Part shown: piece by piece, positions 1 to 6,697 of the stretch | How the letters are laid out: the number at the start of each line of letters is the position of its first letter | How positions within the stretch are numbered: position 1 is the first letter of the stretch | NCBI GenBank assembly: GCA_903644035.1 | Contig: CAHJXG010000051.1 | Location: 1 to 6,697, forward strand | DNA: 6,697 nucleotides | Direction: 5' to 3' | DNA from: Rhodospirillales bacterium | GTDB lineage: Bacteria > Pseudomonadota > Alphaproteobacteria > Acetobacterales > Acetobacteraceae | Position numbers and translations under genes: made by a program | The notes under the pieces: generated by a model | Told to the model about the DNA's origin: nothing | Seen by the model: the letters and a program-made list of their open reading frames with translations, nothing else | The model's database searches: none

Positions 1-725
1 GACGACCTGTCGAAGCAGGCGGTCGCCTACCGCCAGATGTCGCTGCTGCTGCGCCGCCCGCCGGGCCGCGAGGCGTATCCGGGCGACGTGTTCTACCTGC
101 ACAGCCGCCTGCTGGAGCGGGCGGCCAAGATGTCGGCGGCCAACGGCTCCGGCAGCCTGACGGCGCTTCCGATCATCGAGACGCAGGCCGGCGACGTGTC
201 GGCCTACATCCCCACCAACGTCATCTCGATCACCGACGGCCAGATCTTCCTGGAGACCGAGCTGTTCTTCCGCGGCATCCGCCCGGCGGTGAACGTCGGC
301 CTCTCGGTGTCGCGCGTCGGCTCCTCGGCGCAGATCAAGGCGATGAAGAAGGTCGCGGGCTCGATCAAGCTGGAGCTGGCGCAGTATCGCGAGATGGCGT
401 CCTTCGCGCAGTTCGCGAGCGACCTCGACGCCTCCACGCAGAAGCTGCTGGCGCGCGGCGCGCGGCTCACCGAGCTGCTGAAGCAGCCGCAGTACAGCCC
501 GATGCCGGTGGAGGAGCAGGTCATCAGCCTGTATGCCGGCACCAAGGGCTACCTGGACGGCATCGCCATCGGCAAGATCGGCGAGTTCGAGCGGCGTATG
601 ATCTCCGAGCTGAAGGTCAAGGAGCCGAGCGTGCTGGACGGCATCCGCGACAGCCGCGAGATGAAGCCCGACGTCGAGAAGACCCTGGTGTCCTTCATGG
701 ACGGCTTCACCAAGAACTTCGCCTG

Positions 726-726
<1 letters not shown>
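1..726 (+). CDS. atpA: F1 ATP synthase subunit alpha, C-terminal part (5' end outside window)
   Basis: This is the alpha subunit of the cytoplasmic F1 head of F-type ATP synthase, forming the alpha3beta3 hexamer with AtpD. The reading frame is open from base 1, so the gene starts upstream; 241 residues are visible against roughly 510 for the family, and the nucleotide-binding P-loop is lost. The visible part has the family signature [10 protein letters not shown]. Its arginine (codon 313-315) is the arginine finger (E. coli R376) that reaches into the beta catalytic site. The C-terminal helical domain follows, with [17 protein letters not shown], then [12 protein letters not shown], as in other alphas. 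The TGA stop shares its A with the atpG ATG (TGATG, 724-728), which suggests translational coupling. No frameshift or missing key residue is seen. The first in-window ATG (37) is internal and is not the start. Confidence 0.98.
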
Positions 727-3068
<2,342 letters not shown>

Positions 3069-3069
<1 letters not shown>

Positions 3070-3476
3070 TGCCGACGCTGCTGGAGATCGTCAGCCCCGA
3101 CCGGCTGCTGCTGTCGCAGCCGGTGGATATGGCCGTGATCCCGGCGGCCGAGGGGGAGATGGGCGTGCTGCCGGGCCATGCGCCGATGATCGTGCTGCTC
3201 CAGGGCGGCACGATCGCCCTGCATGAGGGCGGCCGGGTCACCCAGCGCCTCTATATCAGCGGCGGTTTCGCCGAGGTCACGCCGGAGCGCTGCACCGTGC
3301 TGGCCGACGAGGCCGTGGCGGTCGCCGAGGTCTCCCGCAGCGCCGCCGAGGCACGGTTGGCCGAAGCGAACGCCGCCTATGCCGCGGCGGACAAGGCGGA
3401 CATTCCCGCACTGGACGCGGCGATGCAGCGCCAGCAGGCCGCCCGCGCGATGGTCGCCGCCGCCGAGGCCGCCTGA
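3069..3476 (+). CDS. atpC: F1 ATP synthase subunit epsilon
   Basis: This is the small rotor subunit sitting at the foot of gamma; it couples gamma to the c-ring and in many bacteria can inhibit ATP hydrolysis. At 135 residues it is typical. The N-terminal beta-sandwich domain spans about residues 1-85 and has the family hallmark EGEMGVLPGHAPM, followed by ISGGFAEV. The C-terminal part from about residue 90 is very alanine-rich and helical, as expected for the two-helix domain. The ATG overlaps the atpD stop in TGATG (3067-3071). A weak AAGG about 11 bases upstream is the only Shine-Dalgarno-like sequence, so translational coupling to atpD is likely. It is the last gene of the F1 run, with a hairpin-forming element starting 14 bases after its stop. 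Confidence 0.97.
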
Positions 3477-3490
3477 ACCTGTAACCTTAC

Positions 3491-3529
3491 GGCAACATGA
3501 TGGTTGCCCGTGTTGCCGGGCTGGCAACC
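3491..3529 (+). terminator. Alternating inverted-repeat element after atpC, possible terminator or attenuator
   Basis: Four copies of one hexamer occur in the order GGCAAC (3491-3496), GTTGCC (3503-3508), GTTGCC (3512-3517), GGCAAC (3523-3528). Neighbouring copies can pair as two small hairpins (3491-3508 and 3512-3528). Alternatively GGTTGCC (3502-3508) pairs perfectly with GGCAACC (3523-3529) as one 7-bp stem that excludes the small ones. No run of T follows directly; the nearest is CTTTGTTAT at 3542-3550. It is therefore not a classic intrinsic terminator. Its place right after the last ATP synthase gene makes an RNA 3'-end or processing role plausible, by inference. Confidence 0.4.
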
Positions 3530-3606
3530 GGGCGTCATGACCTTTGTTATCGCGGCTGTCATGCCGGCCTATGATGGCCGTCAAACTGGATTGAGACAGC
3601 CCTCGG

Positions 3607-4434
3607 ATGAAGCATTGGCGGATTGCAGACGTTGCCTGGGATCGGTTTGACCCGGCTCTCGTCGATCCCGGCATTATTCCGCTCGTCAAGGCGGCCGCCA
3701 TGGTCGAGCGGAACGGAATGGACTACGCGGTCTATCTCGGCCGCGTGTTCCGGGACGACCCGGATTTCCGCGGTGCCACCGACAATTGGGCGGTCGAGGA
3801 AGTCCAGCACGGCGACGCGCTGGGCAAATGGGCGATGCTCGCCGATCCCGCCTGGGACTTCGAGGCGGCCTTCCTGCGCTACCGGTCCGGCTACAAGCTG
3901 CCGCTCGATGCCGATGCCTCGATCCGGGGATCGCGCACCGGGGAGCTGATCGCCCGCTGCATGGTGGAGACGGGAACCAGCAGCTACTACACGGCACTGG
4001 CCGACGCCTCGCAGGAGCCTGTGCTGCAGCAGGTCTGCCGGCTGATCGCCGCCGATGAGTATCGCCATTTCAAGCTGTTTTATGACCACATGCGCCGCTA
4101 TCTGGTCCGGGAGAACCTCAGCCTGCTGACCCGGCTGCGCATCGCCGCCGGCCGGATCACTGAGAGCGAGGACGACGAGCTGGCCTATGCCTTCCATTGC
4201 GGGAATGAGCCGGAGAGCCTGGCCTACGCGCATGACCGCTGCATCGCCGCGTACATGGGCCGGGCCATGGGCTTCTACCGCCTGCGCCACATCGAGCGCA
4301 GCATGGGAATGGTGCTGAAATCCGTGGGCCTTCCGCCACGGGGACGACTGTCCGTGCTGGGCACCAAGCTCGCCTGGACTCTGATGCAGCGCCGGCGGCG
4401 TAAGTTCATGGGAGGCGATCCGTTGCTGGCTTAA
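3607..4434 (+). CDS. Ferritin-like diiron protein resembling a compact soluble acyl-ACP desaturase
   Basis: The 275-residue protein has the helical diiron pattern of the ferritin-like superfamily, closest by eye to soluble acyl-ACP desaturases. NWAVEEVQHGDALGKW (60-75) matches the desaturase pattern W-x-x-EENRHGDLL, and LIAADEYRHFKLFY (146-159) matches IAADEKRHE. The six expected iron ligands are E34, E65, H68, E121, E151 and H154. T124, three residues after E121, corresponds to the active-site threonine T199 of the castor enzyme. It is shorter than plant desaturases (about 340-360 residues) and ends in a basic tail with four consecutive arginines. There is no signal peptide or obvious membrane segment, so it is probably cytoplasmic. 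An in-frame TGA at 3592-3594 makes ATG 3607 the first usable start; only a weak GAGA precedes it. It may desaturate or hydroxylate an acyl chain or another substrate, or just bind iron. The fold is fairly sure; the reaction is not. Confidence 0.85.
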   Translation: MKHWRIADVAWDRFDPALVDPGIIPLVKAAAMVERNGMDYAVYLGRVFRDDPDFRGATDNWAVEEVQHGDALGKWAMLADPAWDFEAAFLRYRSGYKLPLDADASIRGSRTGELIARCMVETGTSSYYTALADASQEPVLQQVCRLIAADEYRHFKLFYDHMRRYLVRENLSLLTRLRIAAGRITESEDDELAYAFHCGNEPESLAYAHDRCIAAYMGRAMGFYRLRHIERSMGMVLKSVGLPPRGRLSVLGTKLAWTLMQRRRRKFMGGDPLLA

Positions 4435-4464
4435 GGCGCCTCATGCTGACGAGCACCGCCGAGG

Positions 4465-4493
4465 TTGGCAGGGGGCACCCTGATTGCTACACC
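4465..4493 (+). promoter_or_regulatory. Probable sigma-70-type promoter of the tRNA-Thr gene
   Basis: A TTGGCA -35 box (4465-4470; five of six consensus bases) is followed after 17 bases by TACACC (4488-4493), a poor -10. Transcription would start about 3-4 bases before the tRNA, the right geometry for a tRNA gene. A 5-bp hairpin (CAGGG 4469-4473 with CCCTG 4478-4482) lies inside the spacer and could instead be a weak end signal for the preceding gene. This is inferred from motif and position only. Confidence 0.4.
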
Positions 4494-4503
4494 ATCGAGA
4501 TGC

Positions 4504-4576
4504 GCCGGGTTAGCTCAGATGGTAGAGCACCTGATTTGTAATCAGGGGGTCGCGGGTTCGATCCCTGCACCCGGCA
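4504..4576 (+). tRNA. tRNA-Thr, anticodon TGT
   Basis: A full cloverleaf can be drawn. The acceptor stem GCCGGGT (4504-4510) pairs with ACCCGGC (4569-4575), followed by discriminator A4576. The D arm is GCTC/GAGC (4513-4516, 4525-4528). The anticodon stem CCTGA/TCAGG (4530-4534, 4542-4546) carries a 7-base loop TTTGTAA with anticodon TGT at 4537-4539, which reads ACA threonine codons and, if U34 is modified, other ACN codons. A 5-base variable region GGGTC comes next. The T arm is GCGGG/CCTGC (4552-4556, 4564-4568, one G-T pair) with loop TTCGATC. CCA is not encoded, so it must be added after transcription. The gene stands alone between the diiron-protein gene and a convergent transporter gene. 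Confidence 0.97.
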
Positions 4577-4793
4577 TCGTAGCCGCGGACGGGTGGCTCG
4601 GCTCTGGAAACGTCGTCCTGGCCAGGCGGTGGCCTCATGGCCGGCAGCTGACGCTTGCTCGGCGACAACGGTGACAGCTGCGCCCATTGCACGTCGCTCG
4701 ACCAGGAGCCCTGCGCTATCACCCTCTCCGTTCGGCAGGACAGGGTGAGGCACGCCACCTCGCGTCATCCCATAACCTTTGTGGGTCCAGAGC
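4577..4793. other. Non-coding, hairpin-rich stretch between tRNA-Thr and the convergent transporter gene
   Basis: About 217 bases hold no supportable gene. Short open frames reach in from both strands, but they run through the tRNA or the transporter gene and resemble nothing known. The stretch is rich in inverted repeats: the palindrome CCTGGCCAGG (4617-4626), GGCC-TCAT-GGCC (4631-4642), GCAGCTG (4644-4650) with CAGCTGC (4675-4681), and the stronger hairpin at 4719-4748. I see no copy of the tRNA 3' end within the window that would mark an integrated element. Confidence 0.6.
4719..4748. terminator. Interrupted hairpin between convergent genes, candidate bidirectional terminator
   Basis: TCACCCT (4719-4725) pairs with AGGGTGA (4742-4748). 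After a one-base mismatch, TCC (4727-4729) pairs with GGA (4738-4740), giving a stem of 7 plus 3 pairs around an 8-base loop. It sits 46 bases past the transporter stop on the minus strand and downstream of tRNA-Thr on the plus strand, the usual place for a shared terminator. Neither side has a T-run, so termination would be atypical or Rho-dependent, or the hairpin may only stabilise RNA ends. Confidence 0.3.
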
Positions 4794-6089
4794 TTAGGAG
4801 CGTCCGCGTGCTCCTGCAGCGGCGGCGCCGGGCAGCCGGGATGGGGACCGACTGGGACCGGCTTCGGTGATCATGGCGATGAGCGTGCCTGCCAGGCAGA
4901 GGGAGACCCCGAGGACGGCCAGGCCCACGGAGAAGCTGTTGGAGAGCGTGCGTACGTAACCCACGACGAACGGCCCCACGAAGGCGCCGAGGACCCCGAT
5001 CCCGTTCATGATGCCCGACACGGCGCCGGCCAGGTGGCGCGGCACGATGTCGCCGGGGATCGACCACAGGACAGGCTGCGACCCGTAGAGCATCGCGCCG
5101 GCAAGGGTGAGCAGGGCCATGTTCCCGATCAGCCCGTTGCTCGCGTAGGTCAGCGCGGCGACCAGCAGGGCAGCGCCGCAGATCAGGATGGGCCAGGCGG
5201 CGAAAGTGCGGCGGTCCCGGGTCCGGTCGGACCAGCGGGTGAGGAACTGCATGGCGACGATGGCGGCCGCGAACGGCACGGCGCTGAGCCAGCCGATGGC
5301 GGTCTGGCTGAGGCTTGCATCCTGGTGGAGGACGCTGGGCAGCCAGATGATGAAGCCCAGGAAGCCGATGTTCCAGAAGAACACGGCGACGCAGAAGATC
5401 AGCACCGAGCGCCGGGCCATCTGCGCCGCGAGGGTGGAGCCGGTGTCGGCGGCCGCCGGCAGCTCCGGCTCCGCCTCCAGCCGGGCGAGCAGGGCGGTGC
5501 GGTCGGCGGTGCTCAGCCAGCGGGCGGCCTGCGGCGATGCGGCGACGCCCCACAGCCAGACGGCGGCCCAGACGACAGGGAAGATGCCCTCGACGATGAA
5601 CAGGGTGCGCCAGGTGCCATGCTCCAGCACGTAGCCGGCGATGGGGCCGCTGAGCACGGCGGCCAGGGGGTAGGCGAGCTGCCAGACGCCGTTGGCGCGG
5701 GCGCGCTCGGAGGGTGCGAACCAGGTGCGGACGAACAGCAGCATGGTCGGGAAGATGCCGCCCTCGAAGAAGCCGAGGGCGAAGCGGACGACGGCAAGCT
5801 GGGTGGGCGTCTCGATGAAACCCAGGGCGATCTCGGCCGCGCCCCACAGCAGCATGAGGACGGCGATGAGGGCACGGCCGTAGCCGCGGTCGGCGATCCA
5901 GCCGCCCAGGGGCTGCGAGATGCCGTAGCCCAGGAACAGCACGCCTGATGCGAAGCCGAGGGCGCTTTGATCGAGCTTCAGCTCCGCGCCCATGGTGGGG
6001 ATGGCGAAGCCGATGTTGGTGCGGTCCATGAAGGCGATGATGAAGGCGACCATCATGACCGGCAGCAGGCGGGTCCAGCGAGAGAGCAA
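4794..6089 (-). CDS. MFS transporter, anion:cation symporter-like
   Basis: This is a 431-residue inner-membrane secondary transporter of the major facilitator superfamily. About 12 hydrophobic segments are visible, in two halves split by a hydrophilic loop around residues 183-226. The first helix ends in DRTNIGFAIP (22-31), a hallmark of the anion:cation symporter family, whose members import organic anions such as tartrate, hexuronates or phthalate. GGWIADRGYGR (62-72) is the MFS loop 2-3 motif; GFFEGGIFPTM (106-116) and WFAPSERARANG (123-134) also match this family. A second-half counterpart of motif A appears as SDRTRDRR. The C-terminal tail is short, Ser/Arg/Ala-rich and hydrophilic. The start is TTG with a GGGAGG ribosome site 5 bases upstream. 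An in-frame TAA at 6117-6119 leaves no upstream ATG or GTG, and Met12/13 lie within the first helix. It lies 39 bases after a lactonase-like hydrolase gene, so the two are probably co-transcribed. The exact substrate is unknown. Confidence 0.92.
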   Translation of the reverse strand: MLSRWTRLLPVMMVAFIIAFMDRTNIGFAIPTMGAELKLDQSALGFASGVLFLGYGISQPLGGWIADRGYGRALIAVLMLLWGAAEIALGFIETPTQLAVVRFALGFFEGGIFPTMLLFVRTWFAPSERARANGVWQLAYPLAAVLSGPIAGYVLEHGTWRTLFIVEGIFPVVWAAVWLWGVAASPQAARWLSTADRTALLARLEAEPELPAAADTGSTLAAQMARRSVLIFCVAVFFWNIGFLGFIIWLPSVLHQDASLSQTAIGWLSAVPFAAAIVAMQFLTRWSDRTRDRRTFAAWPILICGAALLVAALTYASNGLIGNMALLTLAGAMLYGSQPVLWSIPGDIVPRHLAGAVSGIMNGIGVLGAFVGPFVVGYVRTLSNSFSVGLAVLGVSLCLAGTLIAMITEAGPSRSPSRLPGAAAAGARGRS

Positions 6090-6094
6090 GGCAA

Positions 6095-6100
6095 CCTCCC
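6095..6100 (-). promoter_or_regulatory. Ribosome binding site fixing the TTG start of the MFS gene
   Basis: On the minus strand GGGAGG lies 5 bases before the TTG at 6089-6087. An ATG at 6102-6100 overlaps this site, but it opens a different frame (a composition shadow) and has no ribosome site of its own at good spacing. The TTG start is therefore preferred. Confidence 0.75.
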
Positions 6101-6128
6101 ATTCGTTTCTTATGGTTTACGTACTGGC

Positions 6129-6697
6129 TCAGGCGGCGGGGTATGCGGGGTGGTCGAACACGCGGGGGTCGTGCGAGGGCAGCACGCGGGCGCCGAGGGT
6201 CCCGAGGCGGCAGAAGCTGCGCTCGCAGGCATACAGGTCGGTGTGGTTGCCGTTGGGGATCCGGGTGCCGTCGCCCGGCCAGTTCTCCCGCAGCGGCACG
6301 AGGTCGCCGGGCAGCAGGTACGGGCCGTCCGCGGTCTCGACCAGGACGCCCTGCGAGCCGCCCGTGTGGCCCGGCAGCATGACGGTCGAGAGGCCGGGCA
6401 TGATGGCGCTGTCGCCCTCGAGCGGGACGTAGCGGCCGAGGATGTGGACCCAGGGCGGAAGGTGGCCGGGCTGGTTGACCTCATAGATGGCCCGCTGGAA
6501 CGGCACGGGGCAGACGGCCTCCTGCAATTCCCGGAGCTGCACGTGGAAGGTGGCGTTCGGGAACAGGGGCGCGTCGCCGACATGGTCGTTGTGGAGGTGG
6601 GTCAGGATGACGGTTTCGACGGTCAGCGGGTCGATGCCGTGGCGGGCGAGTTCGAGCGGGAGCAGGTGGTCGGGGTCGCCGGGCCGGTAGTGCTGGG
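6129..6697 (-). CDS. Metallo-beta-lactamase-fold hydrolase, N-acyl-homoserine-lactonase-like (5' end outside window)
   Basis: 188 residues are visible, ending at TGA (6131-6129); the frame is open to the window edge, so the N-terminus is missing. Read from the edge, the protein has THLHNDHVGD (H-x-H-x-D-H metal motif, codons 6599-6582), then FPNATFHVQLREL, which closely resembles the segment after this motif in AHL lactonases such as AiiA. The remaining metal ligands are seen in order: His in PGHTGGSQ (6368-6366), the bridging Asp in LLPGDLVPL (6305-6303) and His in LPSHDPRVF (6173-6171). The dinuclear zinc site thus looks complete. AiiA has Tyr194 three residues after the bridging Asp; here that place is Pro (D-L-V-P), so true AHL lactonase activity is uncertain. 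It probably hydrolyses a lactone or ester in the cytoplasm. The MFS gene follows 39 bases downstream, suggesting an uptake-and-hydrolysis unit. Confidence 0.88.
   Translation of the reverse strand, partial: QHYRPGDPDHLLPLELARHGIDPLTVETVILTHLHNDHVGDAPLFPNATFHVQLRELQEAVCPVPFQRAIYEVNQPGHLPPWVHILGRYVPLEGDSAIMPGLSTVMLPGHTGGSQGVLVETADGPYLLPGDLVPLRENWPGDGTRIPNGNHTDLYACERSFCRLGTLGARVLPSHDPRVFDHPAYPAA

Noticed and set aside
3544..3575. Possible promoter before the diiron-protein gene (TTGTTA and TATGAT)
   Set aside because: The -10-like TATGAT is good, but the boxes are 20 bases apart, too far for a standard promoter, and no -35 stands at 16-18 bases. It remains possible but unsupported.
3559..4290. 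243-codon minus-strand frame opposite the diiron protein
   Set aside because: The plus strand has ordered ligand motifs in the right spacing; the minus frame shows no domain.
4465..4674. Short plus-strand frame containing GLAQMVEHLICNQGVAGSIP
   Set aside because: This is the well-known false translation of a tRNA gene; the cloverleaf at 4504-4576 explains it.
4487..4768. Two short minus-strand frames across the tRNA and spacer
   Set aside because: They include the antisense of the tRNA (the familiar RDRTRDPLITNQVLYHLS type of false protein), and nothing supports coding in the rest.
4779..5948. 389-codon open frame on the plus strand
   Set aside because: It runs antisense to the MFS gene and gives a Gly/Asp/Gln-rich translation with no recognisable fold, while the opposite strand has clear membrane helices and family motifs.
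4765..6102. 445-codon minus-strand frame starting at an ATG near the MFS start
   Set aside because: It is a different frame over the same DNA as the MFS gene; its His/Arg/Pro-rich translation has no membrane segments. It is a composition shadow.

Overview
This window is compact, high-G+C bacterial chromosome. It most likely comes from an alphaproteobacterium, possibly Acetobacteraceae/Rhodospirillales. The inference rests on strong G/C preference at third codon positions, an F1-sector ATP synthase run alpha-gamma-beta-epsilon with no membrane-sector genes visible beside it, and the downstream gene types. It is not proven.

Region 1 (1-3476, plus strand) is the 3' part of an F1 ATP synthase operon: the C-terminal half of atpA, then complete atpG, atpD and atpC. 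atpA/atpG and atpD/atpC overlap by one base in a TGATG stop/start. atpD instead has a 25-base gap and a strong Shine-Dalgarno. This fits the need for three beta subunits per single gamma and epsilon.

Region 2 (3477-4434) begins with a short intergenic element of four GGCAAC/GTTGCC hexamers that can fold in two mutually exclusive ways; it is a possible terminator or attenuator. It is followed by a 275-residue plus-strand gene for a compact ferritin-like diiron protein. All six ligand positions of the soluble acyl-ACP desaturase fold can be picked out. Its substrate is unknown.

Region 3 (4435-4793) holds a tRNA-Thr(TGT) gene with a plausible promoter immediately upstream. About 217 bases of non-coding, hairpin-rich sequence follow.

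Region 4 (4794-6697, minus strand) is a two-gene unit read toward the tRNA. First comes a metallo-beta-lactamase-fold hydrolase of the N-acyl-homoserine-lactonase-like group, whose 5' end lies beyond the window. Next, 39 bases downstream, is a major facilitator transporter resembling the anion:cation symporter family, starting at TTG behind a GGGAGG ribosome binding site. The pairing suggests import of an organic anion or lactone/ester and its hydrolysis, but the substrate cannot be read from the sequence.

Most of the window is housekeeping. I see no phage, IS element, CRISPR array or clear novel defence system. The least routine items are the desaturase-like diiron protein, the hexamer element after atpC, and the lactonase-like/MFS pair.
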